In this document: positions 17,135-25,567 of the stretch, in pieces
How the letters are laid out: each line of letters starts with the position of its first letter
Position numbering within the stretch: the first letter of the stretch is position 1
Source: Mycolicibacterium xanthum
GTDB lineage: Bacteria > Actinomycetota > Actinomycetes > Mycobacteriales > Mycobacteriaceae
Assembly (NCBI RefSeq): GCF_019710635.1
Contig: NZ_JAIFZS010000050.1
Location: 1 to 64,000 of the forward strand
DNA length: 64,000 bases
Direction: 5' to 3'
Position numbers and translations under genes: made by a program
Notes under the pieces: model-generated
The model's input: the letters and a program-made list of their open reading frames with translations, nothing else
What the model was told of the DNA's origin: nothing
Databases searched by the model: none

Positions 17135-17545
17135 ATGTCATCACCACCGCGTCGGATCCTGCCACCGGTCGACGGACCCACCGGGTTCTTCTGGACCATG
17201 GGCGAAGACGGCAGGTTGCGGTTCCAGCAATGCGCAGCATGTGGGTACTACATTCATCCGCCGACCTCGTACTGTCCGCAATGCGGGGGGCGCGAATCCG
17301 CGCCGGGGGAGGTGTCGGGGCTCGCCAGGCTGTACTCGTTCACCGTCAACCACCAACCGTGGGACGGCGATGACACCCCCTACGTGGTCGGCATCGTCGA
17401 ACTCGCCGAGCAACCGGGACTGCGCCTGATGACGAACGTCGTCGATGTCGCGCCCGGGGAGGTCTACATCGGCATGCCCCTCGAGGTCACGTTCGAAGAC
17501 CACGCGCCGGTCCACCTGCCGCTGTTCCGCCCGGTGGCGTCATGA
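17135..17545 (+). CDS. DUF35 OB-fold/zinc-ribbon acyl-CoA-binding protein
   Basis: A 136-residue protein. Residues about 30-55 form a rubredoxin-like zinc ribbon (CAACGYY..SYCPQC), and the rest is the OB-fold domain. DUF35 proteins pair with thiolase-like enzymes; in cholesterol side-chain breakdown the DUF35 part of ChsH2 binds Ltp2. The ATG at 17135 has GAGGGG 7 nt upstream. Its stop overlaps the next gene's start (ATGA), which fits a tight complex with that thiolase. Confidence 0.9.
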   Translation: MSSPPRRILPPVDGPTGFFWTMGEDGRLRFQQCAACGYYIHPPTSYCPQCGGRESAPGEVSGLARLYSFTVNHQPWDGDDTPYVVGIVELAEQPGLRLMTNVVDVAPGEVYIGMPLEVTFEDHAPVHLPLFRPVAS

Positions 17546-18726
17546 GTTCCGGCGAACGGCGCGCGGTCATTTCCGGGATCGGCCAGTCCGCGATCGGCCG
17601 CCGGCTCTGTCGGGACGAGCTGGATCTCACCCTCGACGCGGCGCTGGCCGCGATCACCGACGCGGGTCTCACGGTCGCCGACATCGACGGCCTCGCGAGC
17701 TATCCGGGCGGGATAGGCGGATACCCGGGGTTCAGCGGGCCGGGCACACCCGCGGTCCACGACGCGCTACGACTGAACCTGAACTGGCACAGCGGAGGGG
17801 CAGAAGGCCCGGCCCAGTTACAGGCCGTGGTGAATGCGACCATGGCCGTATCGATGGGCCTGGCCCGCCACGTGCTGGTCTACCGAACCGTCACCGAGTC
17901 CACCGCGCAGGGCACCGGGCGACGTCCGGGCATCGGCATGGACGCGAATGTGGTGACCGGGGCGCAACAGTGGACCATTCCGTTCCGCGCGTACTCGGCG
18001 GCGAACTGGCTGGCAATGTACGCGGCACGGCATTTCCACGAATTCGGCACCACCGAGAAGCAGATGGCGCAGATCGCGCTGAACGGACGGCGCAACGCCG
18101 CGCTGAACGACAAGGCCATCTTCCGCGAGCCGCTGACAATGGACGACTATCTCGCTGCGCGGATGATCTCGACCCCGTTCCGGCTGTATGACTGCGACGT
18201 CCCCGTCGACGGCTCCACCGCACTGATCGTGTCCGCCGCCGAACATGCCGGCGCGGTGGACCATCCCGTCGCACGCATCGAGGCGGTCGGCACGGCTCTG
18301 CGCGGTCGGCCTTCGTGGGAACAGTGGGACGACCTGACCACGATGCCCGCACGCACCTCCGCGGCGCAGATGTGGGCGCGCACCGACCTGCGCCCGTCCG
18401 ACGTCGACGTCGCCGAACTCTACGACGGGTTCTCTTGGCTGACGATGTCGTGGCTGGAAGCGCTCGGATTCTGCGGGCACGGCGAGAGTGGCCCGTTCAT
18501 CGAAGGCGGGGAGCGGATCGCGCTCGACGGCGAGCTGCCGCTCAACACCCACGGCGGCCAGCTGTCGGCGGGCCGGCTGCACGGGTACGGATACCTGCAC
18601 GAAGCGGTGCTGCAACTACGCGGCGAAGCCGGCGCCCGTCAGGTCGCCGGAACGCCGGAAGTGGCCGCCGTGTCCAACGGCGGCGGACCGGTCTCAGGAT
18701 GCATGCTTCTTACCCGGCTGGCGTGA
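17542..18726 (+). CDS. Thiolase-like acyltransferase/aldolase, Ltp2 type
   Basis: A 394-residue thiolase-superfamily protein. It keeps the C-terminal NTHGG (about residue 334) and the GGGPVSG loop. Where a true thiolase has its nucleophilic cysteine, about residue 80, it has NWHSGGAEGPAQ with no cysteine. That pattern is typical of the SCP-x/Ltp2 branch, where Ltp2 works as a retro-aldolase with a DUF35 partner, removing a short acyl unit from a tertiary-alcohol CoA thioester. Coupled to the DUF35 gene by ATGA. A carbon-carbon-cleaving role in the cluster is inferred. Confidence 0.88.
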   Translation: MSSGERRAVISGIGQSAIGRRLCRDELDLTLDAALAAITDAGLTVADIDGLASYPGGIGGYPGFSGPGTPAVHDALRLNLNWHSGGAEGPAQLQAVVNATMAVSMGLARHVLVYRTVTESTAQGTGRRPGIGMDANVVTGAQQWTIPFRAYSAANWLAMYAARHFHEFGTTEKQMAQIALNGRRNAALNDKAIFREPLTMDDYLAARMISTPFRLYDCDVPVDGSTALIVSAAEHAGAVDHPVARIEAVGTALRGRPSWEQWDDLTTMPARTSAAQMWARTDLRPSDVDVAELYDGFSWLTMSWLEALGFCGHGESGPFIEGGERIALDGELPLNTHGGQLSAGRLHGYGYLHEAVLQLRGEAGARQVAGTPEVAAVSNGGGPVSGCMLLTRLA

Positions 18727-19383
18727 CCGCGACGACTTCCGGCGTGCACCGGGGTCCGGGATCCGCAACGCCGGTGCGGCGAATCGCATGACCTGAGCCC
18801 GCGTTTCATCCCGGTTCCCGGCGAACCCGTGCTCGGAAAAGGAGATCTGACTCGCGAGGGCGAAAAGGCTCACCGCGTCGGCTTCCGGATGCGCGGAATC
18901 CAGCACCCCGGCGGCATGCCCTGCTCGCAGGAGATCCACCAATGGTTCGGCCAGCAGCCACCGCATCTCATCGGTCACCTCGGCCGCACGCCGGGACCCC
19001 AGCACGTCGGCGGCGCTGAGCAATGAGGTCCGTTCGGCCCGGCCCGGCTGGAAGAACAGGTCCAGCAACGCATCGAGCCACGCGTGGAACGCGGCGACCG
19101 GGTCCGGGGCCGCGTCGATAGCGGCGTCCAGGAAACGACGTGCGGAGCGCCCGTCCCGGCGGATCAGCGCCTCGGCCAGCGCGTCCTTGGAGGCGAAGTG
19201 GCGGTAGAAGCTGCTGGTCGACAGGTTCGCCTCGGCCAGCACGTCGGCGACCGACATGGCCGAGTACCCGTTGCGGTTCATCACCGTGACCGCGGCGTTC
19301 ATGACCATCCGCCGCTCGGTCTCGTCGTCGAACAAGCGCGGGCGACCCAGCCGCTCCGCGGCCTGACCTGTCGACTTCTTCAC
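18694..19383 (-). CDS. TetR-family regulator
   Basis: A 229-residue regulator. The N-terminal HTH is about residues 20-65 (MNRNGYSAMSVADVLAEAN..SSFYRHFASKD). The GTG start at 19383 has GGAGG 8 nt upstream. It overlaps the 3' end of the thiolase gene by 33 nt, tail to tail. Its position makes it the first candidate to bind the CAAATGCTATTCT motif, but nothing in the sequence proves that. The basic C-terminal tail (ARRKSSRSRQPGKK) is notable. Confidence 0.9.
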   Translation of the reverse strand: MKKSTGQAAERLGRPRLFDDETERRMVMNAAVTVMNRNGYSAMSVADVLAEANLSTSSFYRHFASKDALAEALIRRDGRSARRFLDAAIDAAPDPVAAFHAWLDALLDLFFQPGRAERTSLLSAADVLGSRRAAEVTDEMRWLLAEPLVDLLRAGHAAGVLDSAHPEADAVSLFALASQISFSEHGFAGNRDETRAQVMRFAAPALRIPDPGARRKSSRSRQPGKKHAS

Positions 19384-19732
19384 AGTATTTCCTCCCGGGA
19401 TTCGGAGGTTACCCCGATATACCAAGCATCGCCCATGGCCGTCCCGGACGCGCGGTCGATGGAATCGGGGATTCGCGAGTCGAGGCGGGCACGGGAAACG
19501 CCGCCGGCGGCTTCCAGATGAATTCGCGCCCAGTGCACCGGGCAGCGTAGCGGACCAAGCGGCCGAGTAGCCATGTCTATGCGGGCCATGCCTGTTCGGG
19601 TAGCCATCTACGCTGTGGCCCGCCCCTGAGAACTCCGACGATCGGTGTGTCTGCAACAGACACCAATCCTGGCCGCGACTGCAGTCACTCCGGTGTCCGC
19701 CAGTGTCGGCCCGATCGAGGAGGAACCCAATC
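19384..19732. other. 349-nt divergent intergenic region
   Basis: No gene is seen. It holds the upstream regions of the TetR gene (leftward) and the LGFP gene (rightward). A perfect inverted repeat TGTCTG-CAA-CAGACA lies at 19648-19662, 70 nt before the LGFP start, and two similar GTAGCCAT-containing stretches lie near 19573 and 19601. Either could be a regulator site. Confidence 0.4.
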
Positions 19733-20815
19733 ATGACATTCGTTTCATTGCGGAACGTCCACTGCGACATCGAGACCGACGAGCTCGGCGCCGACGAGAT
19801 CTACGTTCTCATCAGCATGGTGAACCTGGGCGCCCAGGTGCGGATCGAGGGTGTGCCCGTCCCGATTCCGTCCTTCGACGTCTGGCGCTACGGCATCTTC
19901 GGCGACTTCGACCAGGGTGAGACCAAAGCCCCGGCGTTCCAGCCGTTTTGGACGGCGCCGCTGACCAACCCGGATCAGGCGATCTTCGTGGTCTCGGTGA
20001 TCGAGAACGACAACGGGGTGCCCGAGCAGTATCAGCAGGTGCTACGAGTGGTGATCCCGAAGTCCCTCGGCTCCTCGGTGGGGGAGTCGTTGGGCGTCGT
20101 GCGGTCCAAGCTGGCACGTGAGATCGGCGAGGTTCTCAACGGTATCGACCTGGGCCCGATTCCGTTCGCGCTCGACGACGACCATGTCGGCACTCAGGAG
20201 TTGCGCTACGAGGCGGCCGAACTACAGCGAGCGGCCGGCGACGTGGTATCCAAGGAGCTCGTCTTCGTCGGAGACGGCGGGCGTTACCGGTTGACGTTCG
20301 ACGTGTCACCCGACATCTTCGGCGGCATTCGGGACCGGTGGATCGCCCTGGGCGCCGGCGGCTCGCCGCTGGGCCGGCCGCTGTCCGGGGAGAATCCGAC
20401 CTTCGACGGCAAGGGCCGCTTCGTCAACTTCGCCGGCGGGGTCATTTCGTGGCATCCGGACACCGGGGCGCACGGCGTGTGGGGTGCGATCGGCGGGCGC
20501 TGGCTGCAGATCGGTCGCGAGAAGTTCGGTTATCCGGTCACCGACGAGGTTTCCAGTGGGAACGGCAGGATGAACACCTTCAAGGCGCTTCACCTGGCCG
20601 GCAAGCCGGAGGCCGCGATCTTCTGGGCCCCCCAGACGGGTGCGGTCGAGATCTTCGGTGGAATCTGTGCGAAGTGGAAGTCGATGGGCGCGGGTGGTTC
20701 GGCCATCGGCGGTCCGGTGGCCCCGGAACAGGATGCACCGGGCGGTCGCATCCAGCGTTTCCAGCGGGGCTCGCTGTTCTGGAACCGCGCCAACGGCCAG
20801 GTGTCTCAGGTCTGA
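19733..20815 (+). CDS. LGFP-repeat protein without a signal peptide
   Basis: A 360-residue protein. The start ATG 19733 is set by GAGGAGGA 8 nt upstream. The N-terminal half (about 1-185) is a beta-rich domain I do not recognise (IYVLISMVNLG, then YGIFGDFDQGE). The C-terminal half has LGFP-type repeats (IRDRWIALGAGGSPLGRPL, GAIGGRWLQIGREKFGYPV, ICAKWKSMGAGGSAIGGPV). LGFP repeats usually bind the cell wall in exported proteins, but no signal peptide is present here, so either export is non-classical or the repeats serve another role. Confidence 0.85.
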   Translation: MTFVSLRNVHCDIETDELGADEIYVLISMVNLGAQVRIEGVPVPIPSFDVWRYGIFGDFDQGETKAPAFQPFWTAPLTNPDQAIFVVSVIENDNGVPEQYQQVLRVVIPKSLGSSVGESLGVVRSKLAREIGEVLNGIDLGPIPFALDDDHVGTQELRYEAAELQRAAGDVVSKELVFVGDGGRYRLTFDVSPDIFGGIRDRWIALGAGGSPLGRPLSGENPTFDGKGRFVNFAGGVISWHPDTGAHGVWGAIGGRWLQIGREKFGYPVTDEVSSGNGRMNTFKALHLAGKPEAAIFWAPQTGAVEIFGGICAKWKSMGAGGSAIGGPVAPEQDAPGGRIQRFQRGSLFWNRANGQVSQV

Positions 20816-20846
20816 GGCAGCGTCGACCCACGGCGCCGAAAAAGGG

Positions 20847-20880
20847 CTGCACCGTCCACGGGTGACACGGGACGGTGCAG
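20847..20880 (+). terminator. Hairpin between convergent genes
   Basis: An 11-bp stem (CTGCACCGTCC at 20847-20857 with its complement at 20870-20880) and a 12-nt loop, 31 nt after the LGFP gene and facing the sigma-factor gene. There is only a short T-stretch after it. Confidence 0.6.
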
Positions 20881-20941
20881 TTCTGGACGGGGACCCCTCC
20901 CGAATGCGCGGTCAACCCGCGGAATGAGCCGTCGACGGCCG

Positions 20942-21820
20942 TCATCCGCGGTTGAGGCGGGCGAGTTTCTCCGGATTGCCGATCGCGCGGATGGCTAGGA
21001 CCCGGTGGCCGTCGGTCTCCAGGTCGATGACCGCCATCACCCGGCCGCGCAGCGACACCACGACGCCGGGCCGGCCGTTGACGCCGGCGACCCGGAAGTC
21101 CGCGCCCGCGCCGAACAGCGAGCCGGCCAGGACGATCGACACCAGCTCCGCGCCGACCCGCGCGTCATGTGGTGCGCCCGCGACGCGGCCGCCGGAATCG
21201 AACTCTCCGACGACGTCGGGGGCCAGTACCGCGGCCAGATCGGCGATGTCGCCGCCGGCGCACGCCGCGGCGAACCGTTCCGCGACCGATCGGGCCTGGG
21301 CGGTCGTGACGTCGAAACGGGGCTCGGGGTCGTCACGGATCGCCGTGCGGGCGCGGCTGGCGAGCTTTCGGGTCGCAGCCGGCGAACGTCCGACGATCTC
21401 GCCGATCGCCTCGAACGTCAGCCCGAACACGTCGTGCAGGACGAAGGCGACCCGCTCGGCCGGGCTCAGCGTGTGCAACACCGCCAGCAGCGCGATCCGG
21501 ACGGTGTCGTCCAGGGTGACCCGGTCGGCCGGATCGGGTGCGGAGGCGTACTGGTCGATCAGCGGTTCGGGCAGCCAGGGCCCGAGGTACCTGCGCCGGG
21601 TCGCACCGGCCCGGAGCATGTCCAGGCAGACCCGGCCGGCGACCGTGACGAGCCAGCCCTCGACGTCGTCGATGGCGTCGACATCGGAACGGGTGAGCCG
21701 GGCGAACGTCTCCTGCAGCGCATCCTCAGCGTCGGTCAGCGTGCCCAGCATCCGGTAGCTGACGTCGAGGACGCGTTTGCGGTGCTGGTGCCAGAGGTCT
21801 GCCACCGTCGTATCGGTCAT
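20942..21820 (-). CDS. ECF sigma factor with SnoaL-like C-terminal extension (ECF41-like)
   Basis: A 292-residue sigma factor related to M. tuberculosis SigJ/SigI. Region sigma2 is about residues 10-75 (SYRMLGTLTDAEDALQETF) and sigma4 about 115-165 (LSPAERVAFVLHDVFGL, with EIVGRSPAATRKLASRAR). Residues about 175-290 form a SnoaL-like domain, with FDSGGR where ECF41 proteins have a DGGG-type motif that tunes activity in place of an anti-sigma factor. There is no ribosome site before ATG 21820, consistent with a leaderless transcript from the ECF41-type promoter 10-20 nt upstream. It is divergent from the hydrolase gene and probably activates both genes. Confidence 0.92.
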   Translation of the reverse strand: MTDTTVADLWHQHRKRVLDVSYRMLGTLTDAEDALQETFARLTRSDVDAIDDVEGWLVTVAGRVCLDMLRAGATRRRYLGPWLPEPLIDQYASAPDPADRVTLDDTVRIALLAVLHTLSPAERVAFVLHDVFGLTFEAIGEIVGRSPAATRKLASRARTAIRDDPEPRFDVTTAQARSVAERFAAACAGGDIADLAAVLAPDVVGEFDSGGRVAGAPHDARVGAELVSIVLAGSLFGAGADFRVAGVNGRPGVVVSLRGRVMAVIDLETDGHRVLAIRAIGNPEKLARLNRG

Positions 21821-21829
21821 GTCATCAAG

Positions 21830-21882
21830 GACGCGCGGGGACGGGAAAGTGTGACCGTCACATTGTCGCCGCACCGATCGTC
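21830..21882. promoter_or_regulatory. Mirror-image divergent ECF41-type promoters
   Basis: A perfect palindrome TGTGAC-C-GTCACA (21850-21862) provides a -35 in each direction. Rightward: CGTCACA (21856-21862), 16 nt, CGTC (21879-21882). Leftward: GGTCACA (21856-21850), 16 nt, CGTC (21833-21830). This matches the TGTCACA / CGTC pattern I recall for ECF41 promoters. Both ATGs lie about 9 nt beyond the -10, so both messages should be nearly leaderless. Confidence 0.8.
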
Positions 21883-21891
21883 CTTGGGGGC

Positions 21892-22791
21892 ATGAACATT
21901 CACATCAACGATTCCCGCAACGCAGCTCTGCACACCCCGCCCCGTCCCGACTGGCTTCCCGAGCCCGTCTGGCCGTTCGACCTGCACGAGCTCGACCTGG
22001 ACGGCCGGCGCCTGGTCTACACCGACACCGGCGGCGACGGCCCGGTCGTGCTGATGGTGCACGTCGGTCTGTGGTCGCTGCTGTGGAAGGGACTGATCAC
22101 CGAGTTGGCGCCGCGCTTCCGGTGCGTCACGCTCGACGTTCCCGGCTCCGGTCTGTCCGGTACCGCGCCGGCGTCGCTGGCCGCCGCGTCGGACGCGATC
22201 GGGCGCTTCATCGATCATCTGGGTCTGCACGACGTCACCCTGGTGGTGCACGATACCGGCGGCTGGGCGGCGATGGCGGCCATCGGCGACAACTGCTCGC
22301 GCAGCGAAGGCATCTCAAAAGTCGTCGCCGTCAACACCTTCGGCTGGCGACCGCGCGGCGTGCTGAGGCTGGCCCTGCGGATCATGGGTTCGGCCGTGAT
22401 GCGTGAGCTGATGGTGTGGACCGGGTTCATGGCCTGGGGCAGCGCCACCCGGTTCGGGGTGGGTCGGCACTTCGACCGGCCCACCAGGCGGGCCTGGCGG
22501 CGCGGCCTGCGGTCACACGCCCGACGCCGGTTCCTGCACCGCATGTTCACCGACGCCGCGAACGACGGCGCCGTGTCATTGGCCGCGGAACGCGGAATCG
22601 AGGCGCTGGCGGACCGGCCGACCATGACGGTGTTCGGACAGTTCGGGGACTACTTCTTCTTCCGCCGCGGCTGGCGCCGTATCCGCCCGGCCGTGATCGA
22701 GGTGACCGTGCCGTGGGGCGTGCACTTCCCGCAGTCGGACAATCCGGCGCTGGTGGCCGGGGCCATCTCGGACTGGCACCGGGGTGCCTGA
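21892..22791 (+). CDS. Alpha/beta hydrolase with Asp nucleophile (haloalkane dehalogenase-like)
   Basis: A 299-residue alpha/beta hydrolase. The nucleophile elbow is HDTGG with D121 in place of serine, as in haloalkane dehalogenases. The C-terminal histidine lies in GVHFPQSDNP, like the dehalogenase GHFLQEDNP segment. The oxyanion region MVHVGLW lacks the usual HG pair, so the true activity is uncertain. It is driven by the sigma-factor promoter on its left and is the likely main target of that sigma factor, taking the place that small oxidoreductases or carboxymuconolactone decarboxylases usually have beside ECF41 genes. Confidence 0.85.
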   Translation: MNIHINDSRNAALHTPPRPDWLPEPVWPFDLHELDLDGRRLVYTDTGGDGPVVLMVHVGLWSLLWKGLITELAPRFRCVTLDVPGSGLSGTAPASLAAASDAIGRFIDHLGLHDVTLVVHDTGGWAAMAAIGDNCSRSEGISKVVAVNTFGWRPRGVLRLALRIMGSAVMRELMVWTGFMAWGSATRFGVGRHFDRPTRRAWRRGLRSHARRRFLHRMFTDAANDGAVSLAAERGIEALADRPTMTVFGQFGDYFFFRRGWRRIRPAVIEVTVPWGVHFPQSDNPALVAGAISDWHRGA

Positions 22792-22947
22792 CACCTCGGT
22801 GCAGGTGGCGACGACGATCCGCACCGCGGTGAACATCACCGGCGACGCGGTCGTCACGCGCATCATGGGCACGAAGGGAAGGCCGGCTGGATCGCCGGAA
22901 CGACGACGACCCGAAGAGCCGGGATACCCGGCGACCCGGTCAATCGA

Positions 22948-23460
22948 TCATCGAAGAGCTTCAGGACGGCCGCTGATCCAGCCGATCCGGAACACCGGGA
23001 AATCGGCGGCGATGGCTTCGAACTCGGCGAGTGGGGCCTGCCGCGGGACCGGAACGTGCGGACGCGCGCCTGGGGCGACGTCGATATAGCGCCGCAGGAC
23101 GGGGGCCCGATCGGCAATCGCAACCTCCTGCAGCGCAACGGGATACCCGCGGCCATGGCGGATCGTCGCACGGCCGCCCGCCGCCCGCACGTTGCTCACC
23201 CAGCGGGCGTCGCCGCCCAGCATGGACACCAGGTACCACTGGCCCGCGAGGTCGGCCATCACCACCGGAACCGCGACGGTGTCGCCGCTGACCCGGCCCC
23301 GCACCTCCAGCGTCACGTCCCTGTCGCGGGCCAACCGACCCGCCGCGTACTGCCGGGCCCAGAACGCGTTGAGCACCCGCGCCGCCGGGCCGGGCCGCCG
23401 GCCGGGGTACAGGCGGCGCTTGACCCAGTACCACCGCCCGAACCCGCCGCGACCGCCCAT
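22948..23460 (-). CDS. Deazaflavin-dependent nitroreductase-like protein (DUF385)
   Basis: A 170-residue protein of the Ddn/DUF385 split-barrel family, which binds F420 in mycobacteria. Visible markers are VRGRVSGDTVAVPVVMADLAGQWYLVSMLGG and WVSNVRAAGGRATI, both typical of this fold. ATG 23460 is the first usable start. No ribosome site is obvious. It is divergent from the small YdeI-like gene, with only 39 nt between them. The 157 nt on its other side hold no recognisable feature. Confidence 0.85.
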   Translation of the reverse strand: MGGRGGFGRWYWVKRRLYPGRRPGPAARVLNAFWARQYAAGRLARDRDVTLEVRGRVSGDTVAVPVVMADLAGQWYLVSMLGGDARWVSNVRAAGGRATIRHGRGYPVALQEVAIADRAPVLRRYIDVAPGARPHVPVPRQAPLAEFEAIAADFPVFRIGWISGRPEALR

Positions 23461-23499
23461 CGGGTCGAAGTATCGCAGGCCACGGCTACCCTTGAACCC

Positions 23500-23766
23500 A
23501 TGCCCGGTCAACGGATCCCCGGCGGGGTGGTGCACGGACTTCCCGCCGACCTGCGCCTGGCGCTGAGCGCCGACGCGGCCGTGCTGGCCGCGTGGAAGGA
23601 CATCACGCCACTGGCCCGCAACGAGTTCATCTGCTGGGTCGAGGACGCCAAGCAGGACAAGACCCGCGAGCGCCGGATCCGGCGCACCCGGGAGGAGTTG
23701 GAAGAAGGCAAGCGGCGGCCGTGCTGCTGGCCCGGATGTAAGCACCGCGAGCGCACCGGTCGCTGA
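23500..23766 (+). CDS. Small YdeI/OmpD-associated-family protein
   Basis: An 88-residue protein matching the C-terminal helical domain of YdeI/OmdA-type proteins (LPADLRLALSADAAVLAAWKD, then AKQDKTRERRIRRT). It has two cysteines at the end (CCWPGC). It reads from ATG 23500. TACCCT at 23487-23492 lies 7 nt before the ATG with no ribosome site, so the message is probably leaderless. Longer YdeI proteins have an N-terminal DUF1905 domain that is absent here. Confidence 0.75.
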   Translation: MPGQRIPGGVVHGLPADLRLALSADAAVLAAWKDITPLARNEFICWVEDAKQDKTRERRIRRTREELEEGKRRPCCWPGCKHRERTGR

Positions 23767-23833
23767 GAACCGCACGGAACCGCGTCCGAGGTGCGACGAT
23801 GGGACGACCGCAGTCACCGACTGGACACCGGGA

Positions 23834-25300
23834 GTGGTCGTGGAGTTCTTCCAAGAGCATGTGATCGGACCGGTCAGCGATGTGCTCTACAGCTACGTTT
23901 TGGTCTACCTGCTCGTCGCGGTGGGCATCTACTTCACCATCCGCACCCGCTGCATCCAGATCCGCTACTTCCCCAAGATGCTGCGCCAGCTCACCCACTC
24001 CCGCACCCACGGCGAGGGCATCTCGTCGTTCCAGGCGTTCTGCGTCGGGCTGGCCTCGCGGGTCGGCACCGGCAACATCGCCGGGGTGGCCATCGCGCTG
24101 ACGGTCGGCGGCCCGGGATCGATCTTCTGGATGTGGGTGGTCGCCGCGATCGGCATGGCCACCGCGTTCATCGAGGCCACCCTCGGCCAGATCTTCAAGG
24201 TCCGCGCCGACGACGGATCGTTCCGCGGCGGGCCCGCGTTCTACATCCAGCGTGGTCTGGGATCGCGCACCGGCGGGATCATCTTCGCCGTGCTGTTGAT
24301 CTTCACGTTCGGCATCGCGTTCAACATGGTGCAGGCCAACGCGATCAGCGCCGTGCTGGACGCCTCCTACGCCGTGGAGACCGGGTGGACCACCGTCGGG
24401 TTGATCGTGCTGTCGGCCCCGGTGCTGTTCGGCGGCGTCAAGCGGGTCGCAAGGATCGCCGAGGTGGTGCTGCCGCTGATGGCGGTCGCCTACGCGGTGC
24501 TGGCCATGGTGATCGTGGCGATCAACATCGACTATCTCCCGGAGGTGCTCAAGGAGATCATCGGCGGGGCGTTCGGCCTGACCGAACTGGCCGGCGGCTT
24601 CGCCGGCGGCATCGCCGCGGCGATGCTCAACGGCGTCAAGCGCGGGCTGTTCTCCAACGAGGCCGGCATGGGCAGCGCACCGAACGTGGCGGCGACGGCC
24701 ACCGTGTCCCACCCGGTGAAGCAGGGGCTGATCCAGTCGCTCGGCGTCTTCGTCGACACGATGATCATCTGCACGGCCACCGCGTTCATCATCCTGGTGT
24801 CCGGCCCCGACATCTACGATCCGTCGACGCCCACCAGGGTGGAGGGCGCGACGTTGACCCAGGCGGCGATCTCCGACGGGCTGGGCTCCTGGACGGTGTC
24901 GCTGATGACGGTGCTGGTGTTCGTGTTCGCGTTCTCCTCGGTGCTGGGAAACTACGTGTATGCCGAGATCAACCTGTTCTTCCTGGGAGCAAAACAGCTC
25001 GTGATCAACGTGTTCCGGGTGTTAGTGCTGATCGCGATCGCCATCGGGGCGCTCGCGGAGCTGATCGCGGTGTGGGCGCTGGCCGACGTCGCGATGGGCC
25101 TGATGGCCCTGGTCAACCTGGTCGCCATCGTGCTGCTCGGCAAGTGGGCGTTCGCCGCGATCAAGGACTTCCACCGGCAGGCCGAAACCGGCACGGACCC
25201 GGTGTTCGTCGCCGACGAGGCCGGGCTACCGGGAACCCTCGAGGGCGACATCTGGCTGCGCAGGCCCGCGGGGTCGGCCGTCGGTGCCGGCGACGGGTAA
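23834..25300 (+). CDS. Sodium:alanine (glycine) symporter, AGCS family
   Basis: A 488-residue membrane protein with about 11 helices. It carries family signatures: GLASRVGTGNIAGVA near residue 75, GGPGSIFWMW, and GLFSNEAGMGSAPN near 275, the amino-acid and sodium-binding segment. It imports alanine or glycine with Na+. The start is GTG 23834; GTG 23840 is a good alternative because GGGAG lies 5 nt before it. Monocistronic, with an MFS relic overlapping its 3' end on the other strand. Confidence 0.92.
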   Translation: MVVEFFQEHVIGPVSDVLYSYVLVYLLVAVGIYFTIRTRCIQIRYFPKMLRQLTHSRTHGEGISSFQAFCVGLASRVGTGNIAGVAIALTVGGPGSIFWMWVVAAIGMATAFIEATLGQIFKVRADDGSFRGGPAFYIQRGLGSRTGGIIFAVLLIFTFGIAFNMVQANAISAVLDASYAVETGWTTVGLIVLSAPVLFGGVKRVARIAEVVLPLMAVAYAVLAMVIVAINIDYLPEVLKEIIGGAFGLTELAGGFAGGIAAAMLNGVKRGLFSNEAGMGSAPNVAATATVSHPVKQGLIQSLGVFVDTMIICTATAFIILVSGPDIYDPSTPTRVEGATLTQAAISDGLGSWTVSLMTVLVFVFAFSSVLGNYVYAEINLFFLGAKQLVINVFRVLVLIAIAIGALAELIAVWALADVAMGLMALVNLVAIVLLGKWAFAAIKDFHRQAETGTDPVFVADEAGLPGTLEGDIWLRRPAGSAVGAGDG

Positions 25301-25567
25301 GTCGGCCCGGCGCACCGCCAGACACATCAGCGCGGCCAACCCGCACAACCCGGCGGCCAGGTAGAAGGCCACGTCGTGGTCGCCACGCAGGTCCGCAGCC
25401 AACCCGCACCGGCGGCGGCCACCGCCGCACCCAGCTGATGGGCGGCGAACACCCAGCCGAAAACGATCGGCGCCCGATCCCCGAAGTAGTTGCGGCACAA
25501 CGCGATGGTCGGGGGCACGGTGGCGACCCAGTCCAGCCCGTAGAAGATGACGAACACCCAGGTGCTG
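25226..25567 (-). pseudogene. 5'-truncated, frameshifted MFS transporter remnant
   Basis: On the minus strand the sense starts abruptly near 25567 with WVFVIFYGLDWVATVPPTIA and GWVFAAHQLGAA, typical late helices of an MFS transporter. It then changes frame near 25410 (one base appears lost in a GGGTTGG run) and continues AFYLAAGLCGLAALMCLAVRR to a stop at 25226. The first two-thirds of the gene are missing. It is head to head with another 5'-truncated remnant at 25568, implying a single deletion. Confidence 0.7.
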
